Below, piece by piece: positions 1 through 8,494 of a DNA stretch of 64,000 bases. The position numbers and the translations under genes are program-made. The DNA comes from Novosphingobium sediminis. Lineage in GTDB: Bacteria; Pseudomonadota; Alphaproteobacteria; Sphingomonadales; Sphingomonadaceae. The DNA is taken from contig NZ_BJYR01000025.1 of assembly GCF_007991615.1 (NCBI RefSeq), positions 1-64,000 on the forward strand. Reading direction: 5' to 3'. How positions within the stretch are numbered: position 1 is the first letter of the stretch; the number at the start of each line of letters is the position of its first letter. The notes under the pieces are model-generated. The model saw nothing but the letters and a program-made list of their open reading frames with translations, was not told the DNA's origin and made no database searches.

Positions 1-775
1 ACATCTCATCGACGATCTCAGGAGCCGCCGTTAGGCTCAACAATCCAATAATGCTGTCGACGATCGCCGGAAGTGTTTCTCCAACCGAAGTCGACGCGAC
101 AAGACCGATGCTGAGTAGATGAAGTTGCTCCCGTCCCCCTGAAGGTAGGATCGTGGGCTCTAGCTGGTGCAATCCACTGAACTCGTGGGCAGAGATGCTC
201 GACTGCGTCGTCTTCACCTCGATAGCATGGTCACCGAAACGAAAGTCACGACCGCCGTCTTGCCAGCCCTGCCAATATTCGAGCGCTCGCATCATCTCAG
301 TGGGACGATTTGTGCGCGTCAGCAGCAATTGCCTAAGCACGGTCAACTCGCCGATCAGGCCGATGACCACATTTTCCGGCAATGCGCCCCTGCGGATCGC
401 CATCTCGATGATCGGCTCGACGTCGCTGAATGCGGGTTGCGGACCGTGCGGAGCTGCAATCCCTGCACGCAACAACTCGATCGCGATTAATGCAGCCACT
501 GAGGCAAAGTGCGGCGCGGCGGGCAAGACGATCCGACTAGCGGAAAAGGGTTCACCTCCTTCCTCTGGACGCCAATCGCCGTGTTGGAGTTGACGGCGAA
601 CGAGAGGTGACGAAGCGTGCACCTCAGCCCCGCGAATGAAAATCTCAAAGTCCCCAGATGGCGTACGACCGATGCCCAAGGGTACGGCGAGCCATCGCAT
701 CTTGCGGGCCTGCCCTTGAGGAACGTCCAGTGCCTCCAATTCGGCTCGCAGCGCCTCGAAGTGAAGGTCACTCAT
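1..775 (-). CDS. PD-(D/E)XK motif protein of a Z1-type defence operon, 3' end outside the window
   Basis: I read this gene by hand from the minus strand. It starts at 775 and stays open to the left edge, giving at least 258 residues. Around residues 139-149 it has a GLIGEL motif, then GRDFRF near 175-180 and IEVKTT at 185-190. E143, D177, E186 and K188 are the likely PD-(D/E)XK metal-site residues. This layout is typical of the PD-(D/E)XK motif proteins encoded directly after Z1-domain ATPases. Its ATG overlaps the Z1 stop by 4 bp (ATGA), so translation is probably coupled. The inferred role is the nuclease of the system. The C-terminus is not visible, so extra domains cannot be excluded. The frame is convincing, because shorter ORFs in the same stretch look like shadows. 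Confidence 0.85.
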   Translation of the reverse strand, partial: MSDLHFEALRAELEALDVPQGQARKMRWLAVPLGIGRTPSGDFEIFIRGAEVHASSPLVRRQLQHGDWRPEEGGEPFSASRIVLPAAPHFASVAALIAIELLRAGIAAPHGPQPAFSDVEPIIEMAIRRGALPENVVIGLIGELTVLRQLLLTRTNRPTEMMRALEYWQGWQDGGRDFRFGDHAIEVKTTQSSISAHEFSGLHQLEPTILPSGGREQLHLLSIGLVASTSVGETLPAIVDSIIGLLSLTAAPEIVDEM

Positions 776-3621
776 GTTCGAAGCGCCGCGATATGGTCTG
801 GGCCACCATGCGGTAACCCCAAGCCGATCGCCAAGAGATCGGTCGGCAACTCAGGCGCGCTGACGACATGAAGCAGAGCCAAACCTGGATGCCCCCTAGG
901 CCGCCAACTAGCCCCACCCTGGATGCTAGGGACTGGCGTCGTGCGGTGGTAGTAATAGTCCACCAACTCGTCGCCATGATATGAGCCGCCATAGCCTCGC
1001 GTGCCCCATAAGGTTTGCAATGCTGCGCCGCTTGCGTTGCGATCTCTAGTCACCGCCCGGATGCCAAGAGCCGCAAGTCGCGGATCACGCGCCTGTGCTT
1101 GGCCGTGGCGAAAGGCGAGGTAGAAGTCAGGCATGCTTGCGTGCATCGTGTCGGAATAGTTCCATGGAACCTCCGGCCGGTCGGTAGGATAGAAGCCGGG
1201 AGCCGAGTGGTCGCCGGTCAGCGAGGCCCATAAACGCAGATACGCCGCGATCGAATATGGGCAGGATTGCGGCTCAGTGCCATAACCTTGAGAATTGCGC
1301 ATGGGCGGCGAAAAAAGAGGGTCATCGATCCCCAACAAGCGAGCGTAATGGTCCCAGCGCTGGCTGAGTTCGTTACCTAGGTCGGGGTCATGATGCGAGT
1401 AGCGAAGCCCATCTAGTAGGTCGGCAAGGGCCCTAGCGCTTACGGGCTCGGAGCGGATGATACCACGCTCCAACCCATTATCGTCCTTTAACGGCACCCA
1501 TTCACCGTCCCCCAGCAGGTCCACCGCGAGTTGGATATTGTGACGTGCCAGGTCGTCGTCCTCCGATTCGACGAGGCGGATCGAAGGGCGCGGCCCAGGT
1601 GACAGGGGAACCTTGCGCGCCTCCACCTTGCTGGTGGCGACGAAGCTTGCGCCCTGCAGCACGAGGGCGGGGCCACTAACTTCGTCATCGCCATCCATGA
1701 CGGAGATGATCTCGGACTTCAGTGCATTATCATTGACATGATAACGGCGGAACAACTGCAACTGGTCCTCATAGGTGAAGACGCGGCAGAACGGCAGGAA
1801 GTCACCGCGATAGCCAAACCATCGCTGCATCTGCATCTGAGTGTCAGCGGCAGGCTCAGCTGCGCCGCGCAAGAAAAGGCTGGTCGTGAGCCCCTCAAGC
1901 GTAAGTCCGCGTGACAGGACGTTGCCGGCGACGAAGATCGAGAGGCTATCCGGCGGCACGTGGAATCCCGCCTCATCCTCGCCGACCTCGAACCGAGGCC
2001 GGTCATCGGAAGCAGGATCGCTGTTGAGCACACGGACCCGCAGGTTGGGAAAGACATGATCGACGAGCGCTGCTCTGACCTGTGGCCAGCTTGCTGGAGA
2101 GATTGGCTGATACGGCGTGTGCGGAAGGCTGGCCAAACCGATACGAGTTGCCTCAAAGCGAGCGAGCCACGCTGACCACTGATCCTCCTCTAAGCTGAGC
2201 CGCCGAGCAAGCGCGTCGCGCGGCACAACCAGCAGTTCGGAAACCTCATCGTCGAGTTCGATGTCCGCCTCCTTTCCCGGCTCGGCTAAGGCCCATCGAA
2301 CGATATCCTGCGCGGTGCTGAAGTGATCTTCTTTTCGGGCCGAGGGGTGGATCAGCATGGTGTGGGGACCAGGGGCAGCTTGGCGCGCGTCCGCCTCCGT
2401 GATGTAGCGGCGATCGTGATCATATGCCGCGTCCCAACCTGGCTGAAGACTCCGCACTGCAGCGCCCACAAGGAAGCAGCGCATGGCATCGGAGAGCATG
2501 TTCCAGCGTAGCGTATCGCGGCGGGCAGAAAGTTCCGCTTCGCTCTCGCCGGGGCGCAGGTCCGGGAACAGCGAGGTTTGGCAGAGCGCCCCGGTTCCTG
2601 CGTGCCGCAACTTCTCGTAGAAGATCTCACCGCCGCAATAATAGGAGCGAACCCCGGCCAACTCTGCATAAGACAGTGATCTTGGCTCAAGCGACCCGAT
2701 AGCGCCGGGCGTCCGCAAGGCCGCATTAAAATCACGCGGACTAAGCGGGTTGTGCGTAGCTTGCAGGAAGTTCGCCTGCGGTGTCGCGGTGTAGGCGACA
2801 TAGGTCGCAAGCAGGTTGGGGTGTCGCGTCGTAGCCTCGTCCGGGTCACCGCTCCACAATGAGGCGATGAGCCGAGGCGTCAGCTTCTGTGACCGATCAC
2901 TATCCAGCACGCTTGCGTCGTCCGCTTCATCGTCGAGCAGCACCATTGCGTAGGGCCTGTCTCGTGCATCGAGGACGTCCTGCGTCACGACGTCGGCGAG
3001 GAATCGTCGAAGCATGATGAGGTGATCGTCCTCCTTGGGCACGACGCAAACGATTGGCCGGCCCGCCTTCAACGCTTGTCGAGCCATTGGTCGTTGCAGA
3101 TAGCGGGCCGGGTCCGCTCGTTGCTCATGCAGGATGTCGGCGGGTTGGGGAAGAATCAGGCGCTGGTTGCGCCGACGGTAGGCATTCTCCGGCGTAGAAC
3201 CGTCGAGTTGCGCGAGCAAACGCTCGTAGGTCTGCAACCAAAGGCTTACCCTGGTGCCAGCGAGGAGGATCAGTAGGTCAACTCCTGCATCGAGCGCGAG
3301 CGCAGCAACACCGAGCATGCTTGCGGTCTTGCCGGACTGCACCGAGCCGACGACCATGCCTGTCCGAACCCGTGAGGTCGGCCAAGCTGCTTCGTCAAGC
3401 GCCCCGTCAACGCTAGGCAGCGCTCTCTCGACCACGTAGCGCGCGTCAGCTTCCAGCGCAGCCAAGGCTGTTCCAGACAGCCGGCCTGAAACATTGGCAC
3501 GATAGCGCGCCCACCAAGAGGCTTCGTCGCGCGAAGTTTCTGTGCTTACGTCATGTGCCTCAACAAGCCCACCTACTGGGACAATCGTCACTGGGCCGAC
3601 GCTGGGCTCACCTACAGTCAT
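772..3621 (-). CDS. Z1 domain-containing P-loop ATPase
   Basis: This 949-residue protein is a superfamily-II helicase-like ATPase. It has a Walker A motif GSVQSGKT at residues 92-99, a Walker B-like stretch LLDDEADDAS, and the Z1 signature near the middle (GNVLSRGLTLEGL followed by QMQRWFGYR). Z1 proteins are known from restriction-modification-like islands that also hold DNA methylases, MORC/HSP90-type ATPases and PD-(D/E)XK nucleases. The inferred role is NTP-driven DNA translocation or remodelling that licenses the neighbouring nuclease. The start ATG at 3621 lies 1 bp after the DUF262 stop, and its own stop overlaps the next gene by 4 bp. The family assignment is firm, but the mechanism is inferred from the neighbours. 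Confidence 0.92.
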   Translation of the reverse strand: MTVGEPSVGPVTIVPVGGLVEAHDVSTETSRDEASWWARYRANVSGRLSGTALAALEADARYVVERALPSVDGALDEAAWPTSRVRTGMVVGSVQSGKTASMLGVAALALDAGVDLLILLAGTRVSLWLQTYERLLAQLDGSTPENAYRRRNQRLILPQPADILHEQRADPARYLQRPMARQALKAGRPIVCVVPKEDDHLIMLRRFLADVVTQDVLDARDRPYAMVLLDDEADDASVLDSDRSQKLTPRLIASLWSGDPDEATTRHPNLLATYVAYTATPQANFLQATHNPLSPRDFNAALRTPGAIGSLEPRSLSYAELAGVRSYYCGGEIFYEKLRHAGTGALCQTSLFPDLRPGESEAELSARRDTLRWNMLSDAMRCFLVGAAVRSLQPGWDAAYDHDRRYITEADARQAAPGPHTMLIHPSARKEDHFSTAQDIVRWALAEPGKEADIELDDEVSELLVVPRDALARRLSLEEDQWSAWLARFEATRIGLASLPHTPYQPISPASWPQVRAALVDHVFPNLRVRVLNSDPASDDRPRFEVGEDEAGFHVPPDSLSIFVAGNVLSRGLTLEGLTTSLFLRGAAEPAADTQMQMQRWFGYRGDFLPFCRVFTYEDQLQLFRRYHVNDNALKSEIISVMDGDDEVSGPALVLQGASFVATSKVEARKVPLSPGPRPSIRLVESEDDDLARHNIQLAVDLLGDGEWVPLKDDNGLERGIIRSEPVSARALADLLDGLRYSHHDPDLGNELSQRWDHYARLLGIDDPLFSPPMRNSQGYGTEPQSCPYSIAAYLRLWASLTGDHSAPGFYPTDRPEVPWNYSDTMHASMPDFYLAFRHGQAQARDPRLAALGIRAVTRDRNASGAALQTLWGTRGYGGSYHGDELVDYYYHRTTPVPSIQGGASWRPRGHPGLALLHVVSAPELPTDLLAIGLGLPHGGPDHIAALRT

Positions 3622-3622
3622 A

Positions 3623-5428
3623 TCAGATCATCGGGATCTTGCGGATCTCAAGAAGTGCCTCGATTGCACTATCTCCGTATCGGTCGCGCACTGCCGCATT
3701 CGCGTCAGCGATGTTAACTCCGAGTGTCTCCAGGATGCTGGTCGAGGCGTTCGCGATGTGCGCCCACTGGGTCTTGTTTTGCGTGCTCTGGGGACCAACC
3801 ATCTTCGAGGTCAGGTCTCGGACGGCGTCAATGCCATCCTCCAGCTTCTGATTCTCGCCGGTGATGACGAGCACGAGGCAGGCCAGCACGCTGGCCACGA
3901 CCGGCAACTCCTCCCACCGAGAGGCCATCTCACTCTTGCCTTTGCGCCGGAACTTTGGGTGCCAAGCATCGGAGGTCTGCTGGTGAAGGTCCAAGGCGGC
4001 GATAAGATCACGAGCCAAGTTTTCGAGCGTAGTTTTCGACCGGAATTGCGCGAGGCGATCGCTGTCGATGGAGCGCAGGAATTCGTCGATATGGCTGGCT
4101 GTGGACGGTGTGCGATAAGCTTTATCGGGACCTTGGGCGGGCTTAAGGATCAGCGTTGCCACGGTCCACAACAGAACCTTGGTGCGCTTGAACCGAGTGA
4201 TGCCAAATCCCAGCGCCTTGATGTTCTCGTGCGCTTCGGTCGGGTCAATCCCTGCCTTCACGAGTTCCGGGGCGATCTCGGGTTCGGGACGGTCGCCGCC
4301 TACGAAAAGCATCAGCCGTGAGATCATCAGATGGTTGAAGACCGCGTTGCGGATCTCCTCTGCGTTCAGCTTCATCCCCTGTTGGTTGTAGAGGCGAAAG
4401 ACCTTGTGGATGTCGCGAACCTGAGTATCGCGGTAAATGAGCACAGGGATAAAGTAGTCGCAGGCGCGCTCAAACAGGTCGGCTACGGTGATGGACTCAC
4501 CGGCGATCCTAACTTGCTTATCTTTGATCTCGCAATAGTATCGACCGCCAAGCGGCTTAAGCGGGTCATTGTCATCGGTATACTTTTTAGTTTTAAAGGG
4601 TAGGTACTTCTCCCGGATGTCAGTTGCTCTCAGGTTGTTGCGTCGAGCAAACTGGCTGAAGTTCGTATCAAAGAGCTGATATTCTTTCATTCCCTTAGCA
4701 TTTTCACGGCCTTCCGGATGTGCGCCCATGAAGCGGAGAATCGCCGTCAGACGCTGCTTGCCGTCTACAATCTGGAAGCGCTGGCTGCTCGAAACCCGAG
4801 CTAGAATAATTGAAGGTAGTGGGATGCCTCGCAGGATCGATTCGATCAGCATCTGCGAGTCTGCGTTCGACCAGACGAAGTCGCGCTGGTAAGTCGGATT
4901 TAGCTCAAGCTGTCCCTGCTGCGCCCTACCAGCCAGGTCGTAGATGCGCCATTTGTCTACCGTCGCATTGATTGATAGTGGCTCGGTTGCTGGAGCCTCG
5001 TTCCAAGCGTCGATCCATGCTTCGGTGGCGGCTGGCACCGACAGTTCATCTTCTAGCATCTGAACGAAGGCAGAACGATTGCTGACTGCGCGGCTGAGCC
5101 TCTCTTCCAGGGTTTGAGCGCCCATCTCGGTCAGGAGGACATGTCCATCACTCACCTCAAAGCTTGCTTCAGCCTTTCCTGGGGAGAGTTCATCGAACAG
5201 CCGCAGGGCTGCGGCCTTGGGCGACTCTTGGTCATCGAAGGTAGAGTCCAGGTTGAGCCAAATCGCGACTTCTAGGACGCGGGCAAGCCAAGCGCTTGAG
5301 GTGAAGTCAATGTCCGAGCCATCGAACGAGCGCGGACCCTTGCGGCCCCCTTCCAGCTTGGGCAACAAGCTCGGCTGCGACAACTCCGAAAGCAGCGTCG
5401 CAATTTGGTCAAAATCCAAGTCTTCCAA
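3623..5428 (-). CDS. DUF262 (ParB/Srx-fold) protein of the defence operon
   Basis: The protein has 601 residues. The DUF262 core starts with QRDFVW at 181-186 and contains the diagnostic DGKQR at 222-226, the nucleotide-binding/hydrolysis motif of this ParB-related fold. Residues 1-150 form an extra N-terminal region with no motif I recognise. No HNH (DUF1524) nuclease motif is visible in the C-terminal half, so it differs from fused GmrSD-type enzymes. The start is a TTG at 5428 preceded by an AAGGGG ribosome-binding site, and a nearby ATG at 5433 is out of frame. In this operon it occupies the place where related Z1 islands usually carry a MORC ATPase. It may be the nucleotide-sensing switch. 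Confidence 0.85.
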   Translation of the reverse strand: MEDLDFDQIATLLSELSQPSLLPKLEGGRKGPRSFDGSDIDFTSSAWLARVLEVAIWLNLDSTFDDQESPKAAALRLFDELSPGKAEASFEVSDGHVLLTEMGAQTLEERLSRAVSNRSAFVQMLEDELSVPAATEAWIDAWNEAPATEPLSINATVDKWRIYDLAGRAQQGQLELNPTYQRDFVWSNADSQMLIESILRGIPLPSIILARVSSSQRFQIVDGKQRLTAILRFMGAHPEGRENAKGMKEYQLFDTNFSQFARRNNLRATDIREKYLPFKTKKYTDDNDPLKPLGGRYYCEIKDKQVRIAGESITVADLFERACDYFIPVLIYRDTQVRDIHKVFRLYNQQGMKLNAEEIRNAVFNHLMISRLMLFVGGDRPEPEIAPELVKAGIDPTEAHENIKALGFGITRFKRTKVLLWTVATLILKPAQGPDKAYRTPSTASHIDEFLRSIDSDRLAQFRSKTTLENLARDLIAALDLHQQTSDAWHPKFRRKGKSEMASRWEELPVVASVLACLVLVITGENQKLEDGIDAVRDLTSKMVGPQSTQNKTQWAHIANASTSILETLGVNIADANAAVRDRYGDSAIEALLEIRKIPMI

Positions 5429-5456
5429 GGCATCTTCCCCTTTCGGCCGCTATGGC

Positions 5457-6788
5457 TCAGGCAGCTGCCTCAAGCGATGATGGGCGGTTATCTACTGATA
5501 GCTGGAGGTATCCAACCTTCGAATCGTCCCTTCCGAGTAGCGCCCCCGCAACCGCCCTGATGACGTCGACGTTGACAGCATTTCCGAGCGCCTTGAATGC
5601 CCCGGTCTGTGTTTCAGGAAGAAATTGCAGTTCACCCATGCTTTGAAGGCGAGCGCACTCACGCATGGTCATGTAGCGCCGTTCCCAAGGGATGACGGGC
5701 ACTTGACTGGTCGTTAGCGCGACCAGCGATGGCGCTGCAGTCGGGCGCTTTGCTCGGATGCCCGAAGCACGGAACTGGATTATGCATTGGTTCAGGTCGC
5801 GTGGGCCGCCCTTCCAGTTCCACTCAAGCTTCTGGAAACTGGGGGCAAAGTTCAGGATGGTTGGCAACCACCTGTCAATTACTGCCTTGTGCTCCCGATA
5901 GAACTGGCGATTTTGTTCGATGAACCTGATCTTCCAATCTGGGAAGGATACGTTCGTGTCGCGCGCATACGGAGGCAGTGCATCAAGGACTTCAGCCTCT
6001 GACAAACCGGAAAGCGTTCGTCCAAATGCGCCTCGGAATGAGCGGATCTCCGAGAGACCATGCCCGAAAGGTGAGCCTGTCCGGGCAGGATAGGTTGCAC
6101 CGAACTCCATTGCCCAGATCGGGAAGGAGGGGAGCTCCGTGGTCGTGGGCAGCGCGTCGAGGAGCGCCTGCCATGCATCAAGATAGCCGATGAAAGAGGG
6201 TGGCAGCGGCTTAGCGTCGTTCGGCGACTTGTCCAAGATTGACCGAATATCAACCTCGCTTCCATCATGTGTTGCCTTTGGCCATACGAAGTGGCCCAGC
6301 CCATTGCGAGCCCCAACGATAATGGCACGCTCGCGAAGTTGGGGCACGCCGAACATGTGCGGCGAAAGCAGCGTTGACTCGATGTCGTAGCCGACCTCTC
6401 GCAGGCGTTTCTTCACCTTTTGCCAGGTGTTGCCGCTATCGTGCCGCATAATGTTTGGGACATTCTCGATGATGAGGTAACTCGGCTTATGGCGCTCTAG
6501 AATCAGGATCATATAGTCGAACAAGTCACCCCATTGAGGGCAGTCAAACCCCCTCTGCTCGCCTGCCTTTGAAAAAGGCTGACAAGGGAAGCCTGCGCAT
6601 AGGATGTCATGCGAGGGCACTTCGTTGATCGCCTGACGAATGTCCCCGTGCGGCCTGACGCCGAAGTTGCGGTTATAAAGGTCGGCAAGATCGCTATTGA
6701 GTTCAGACGCGAATACGCATTCGTGCCCCAAGCTTTGCAGTGCTTGATGAAAGCCGCCGAGACCAGCGAACAGATCTATGAACCTCAT
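5457..6788 (-). CDS. dcm: DNA (cytosine-5-)-methyltransferase
   Basis: This is a 443-residue C5-cytosine methyltransferase with the motifs in canonical order: motif I FAGLGGF (residues 7-13), motif IV GFPCQPFS with catalytic C69, motif VI IENV (107-110), motif VIII QLRER, and motif X ending in GNAVNVDVI. It would transfer a methyl group from S-adenosylmethionine to cytosine in a target sequence that cannot be deduced here. The region between motifs VIII and X (about residues 180-370) is the target-recognition domain. The ATG overlaps the stop of the upstream RHH gene by 4 bp and the DUF262 gene follows after 28 bp. It is probably the self-modification component of the defence operon. The gene name refers to the family only. 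Confidence 0.94.
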   Translation of the reverse strand: MRFIDLFAGLGGFHQALQSLGHECVFASELNSDLADLYNRNFGVRPHGDIRQAINEVPSHDILCAGFPCQPFSKAGEQRGFDCPQWGDLFDYMILILERHKPSYLIIENVPNIMRHDSGNTWQKVKKRLREVGYDIESTLLSPHMFGVPQLRERAIIVGARNGLGHFVWPKATHDGSEVDIRSILDKSPNDAKPLPPSFIGYLDAWQALLDALPTTTELPSFPIWAMEFGATYPARTGSPFGHGLSEIRSFRGAFGRTLSGLSEAEVLDALPPYARDTNVSFPDWKIRFIEQNRQFYREHKAVIDRWLPTILNFAPSFQKLEWNWKGGPRDLNQCIIQFRASGIRAKRPTAAPSLVALTTSQVPVIPWERRYMTMRECARLQSMGELQFLPETQTGAFKALGNAVNVDVIRAVAGALLGRDDSKVGYLQLSVDNRPSSLEAAA

Positions 6789-6976
6789 GGCCTACGCTCC
6801 AGCGGGAAAGACAGTTGCTGGGCGGCATGCTGTTCTAGCAAGTTTCTTACCGATAGGCGGACAAGGTATTGCAGATTCAGCGGAGGGCTTACCGACTGGC
6901 CCAGCGCGACGAGAGCTTCATAGTCGGCCTGATCGACTGATACGGTAAATCGCTTCTGTTTCGCCAACAATGACAT
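6785..6976 (-). CDS. Small RHH-type protein, putative operon autoregulator
   Basis: This 63-residue protein is the first gene of the defence operon. I chose ATG 6976 because a GGGAG ribosome-binding site lies just upstream. A longer reading starting at 7021 would run through the repeated operator-like DNA. KRFTVSVDQADYEALVALG (residues 8-26) fits the beta-strand plus helix A of a ribbon-helix-helix dimer, and residues 33-48 fit helix B. RHH proteins such as CopG, Arc and MetJ bind arrays of short repeats cooperatively, and four GCAC boxes at 10-bp spacing sit 16 bp upstream. Autorepression that limits restriction genes before the methylase accumulates is a plausible inference. The fold call rests on pattern only. 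Confidence 0.75.
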   Translation of the reverse strand: MSLLAKQKRFTVSVDQADYEALVALGQSVSPPLNLQYLVRLSVRNLLEQHAAQQLSFPLERRP

Positions 6977-6991
6977 GATGAAACTTCTCCC

Positions 6992-7025
6992 GCACCAGAA
7001 TGCACCAATTTGCACTAGCATGCAC
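6992..7025 (-). promoter_or_regulatory. Four GCAC boxes phased at 10 bp, probable operator of the defence operon
   Basis: On the plus strand GCAC occurs at 6992, 7002, 7012 and 7022, with exactly 6 bp between successive boxes. The two 14-bp halves (6992-7005 and 7012-7025) are direct repeats with few mismatches. The array ends 16 bp before the RHH start codon and sits over the expected promoter/leader. One box per helical turn is the geometry expected for cooperative binding of RHH dimers on one DNA face. Confidence 0.6.
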
Positions 7026-7561
7026 GACGATTTTGGTCACGGAAGAATGCATAAACGGGATCGAACGATTGGCCTCTCGTCGAGCCCCCGTCGACCGCGC
7101 GCCCTGCTCCGAAAGCAGGCGCGCTGCATGGACGAGCGAACATCCGTTTGCCCCCCTTGCCGGTTCGCTAATGAATGTGTGGGTGCCTCCTCGGCTCAAC
7201 CGCCGCCGAGGCTTCAGTCGTCCGAGGGTATGACGAAAAACACATGCCTTCCAATTATGCGAATAAGGCCGGCCCGATCCCCGCAGTTGGGTACAGTGCA
7301 GAGCACACCCTACGCGACAAATCGCAGGTGAAACCCGGATAGAAACATCAATATATCAATGCTATGACCAGGATCTGAGAAATTGGCAGCTTCTCCGTCA
7401 AATCTGACTTGCGATCAGCCTTTGGCATTCCCGCAAATCACACCTGGCGAAAAGGCGAGGAAATTCGCCAGCTCCAACTAGCTTGACGGCGAGAATGAAC
7501 ATAAGTAGAACAAACTTGCCTTTCGCAGTGTGTTCCAGGCTCCGCCCACATGGAGTCCAGC
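7026..7561. other. Gene-poor gap with two strong hairpins
   Basis: No convincing gene is visible. Hairpin 1 at 7097-7124 pairs GCGCGC and CTGCT with AGCAG and GCGCGC (one bulged C, loop CCGAA). Hairpin 2 at 7185-7212 pairs GCCTC and CGGC with GCCG and GAGGC around loop TCAACC. Neither has a clear T-tract. They may form the leader of the minus-strand operon or mark an old element junction. The stretch 7325-7400 is AT-richer than its surroundings. Confidence 0.35.
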
Positions 7562-7870
7562 ATGACACGCAATGTTTCCATCCAGACTTACCTGCCCAAG
7601 CATGTCGCAGCTTGGGTTCAGGACGAAGCCACCCGCGCCAAACAAAGCCGCAGCCAGTGGATCGGCGCCATCGTCACGGACCTGTTCCAGGGGCAGGAGC
7701 TGCGCGAGGAGGCGAGGCAGAACGCCGAGTTCATCAAGCGTCGGCTGATCTTCATCATGTGCGCTCTCGACGGTCTGTTGCTGGCCCACCCCGATGCGAC
7801 ACTCCGAGCAAAAGTGCATGAAGCGCACAAGCGGCAGCTGGACAAGCTCGCACAGGAGCAGGGAGAATGA
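7562..7870 (+). CDS. RHH-like small protein of plasmid/ICE type
   Basis: This is a 102-residue protein. I chose ATG 7562 because GGAG lies 6 bp upstream, although an in-frame ATG exists at 7550. The N-terminus (VSIQTYLPKHVAAWVQDEA, then SRSQWIGAIVTDLF) has the strand-helix-helix pattern of RHH proteins often found beside mobilisation genes on plasmids and integrative elements. The C-terminal half is helical and charged, with a hydrophobic stretch RLIFIMCALDGLLLA. It overlaps the next gene by 4 bp (ATGA). The pair probably regulates or accompanies an integrated element, but no relaxase is present in the window. The function is not established. Confidence 0.7.
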   Translation: MTRNVSIQTYLPKHVAAWVQDEATRAKQSRSQWIGAIVTDLFQGQELREEARQNAEFIKRRLIFIMCALDGLLLAHPDATLRAKVHEAHKRQLDKLAQEQGE

Positions 7871-8148
7871 AGCGCCGGGAAGCCAAGCCGCCTGCCAGCG
7901 ACGAACAGCTGGCACTCCCGTTCGATCGTCGCCCCAACGCAACCAGGAGCAACGGCGCAGAGCCGCTCGCCGTCCGGATTCCCGATGCCGTGCGGATGAC
8001 CGGAATAGGCCGGTCGAAGCTCTACGAGTTGATCGCATCGGGCGACCTGGAAACGATCAAGATCGGCAGGTGCACCTTGGTGACGGTCGATGCGCTCAAA
8101 GCCCTTCTGGCCAAAGCAAGGGCCGACACCTGCAAGGGAGGTCGCTGA
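7867..8148 (+). CDS. Excisionase-family helix-turn-helix protein
   Basis: The 93-residue protein has a disordered N-terminus followed by a MerR/excisionase-type HTH_17 domain at about residues 36-86 (RIPDAVRMTGIGRSKLYELI, then ETIKIGRCTLVTVDALKALL). Such proteins bind DNA as recombination directionality factors or as small regulators of integrative elements. It is translationally coupled to the upstream RHH gene. No integrase is adjacent, and the only integrase in the window (61331-62566) lies 53 kb away. It may therefore belong to an element whose remaining genes lie to the left or have been lost. Confidence 0.8.
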   Translation: MKRREAKPPASDEQLALPFDRRPNATRSNGAEPLAVRIPDAVRMTGIGRSKLYELIASGDLETIKIGRCTLVTVDALKALLAKARADTCKGGR

Positions 8149-8494
8149 GCGTCGAAACACTGCCCGCAGCGGTTTGAGTCCTCTCCGAGGACCAAGCCGG
8201 AGCGCGATACGGTACTTTTGACGGTATCGAATCAGCTAATCAGGGCGATAAAGCGTTGTGATGTAACGCCTTGTCTGCACGTCACGGTCCCTCTTCTGGC
8301 ACCAAAACTCCTGCGGGAGTGGCATCAAGAGCATGTAGAAGTGCAGCGATCTGCTATTTTCAGGCAGGCGTTGATGCTTCGTGCTTCAAGCCGTTCCAGG
8401 CCATCCGATGCAGGCAAGTCACATGGAGCGGGCTGATCTTGTCGCAGGCCGCGGCAAGCCGATGCATAACGGCTGCGCCGGGCATCTGGCTTTC
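8149..8494. other. Intergenic region, possible right border of the left island
   Basis: I see no gene here. A perfect 6-bp stem with loop TCC (GTCCTCTCCGAGGAC) lies at 8178-8192, just after the excisionase-like gene. It lacks a T-tract. The gap separates accessory genes on the left from the conserved regulatory genes on the right, so a border of the left island could lie here, but no attachment repeat is recognisable. Confidence 0.35.

Noticed and set aside
6992..7025. CRISPR-like repeat array
   Set aside because: The units are only 4 bp with 6-bp spacing and no cas gene is present. An operator array fits better.
6975..7331. Plus-strand frame of 118 codons upstream of the defence operon
   Set aside because: It runs through the phased operator and two hairpins, lacks a ribosome site, and is dominated by Arg/Pro/Ser with no fold pattern.
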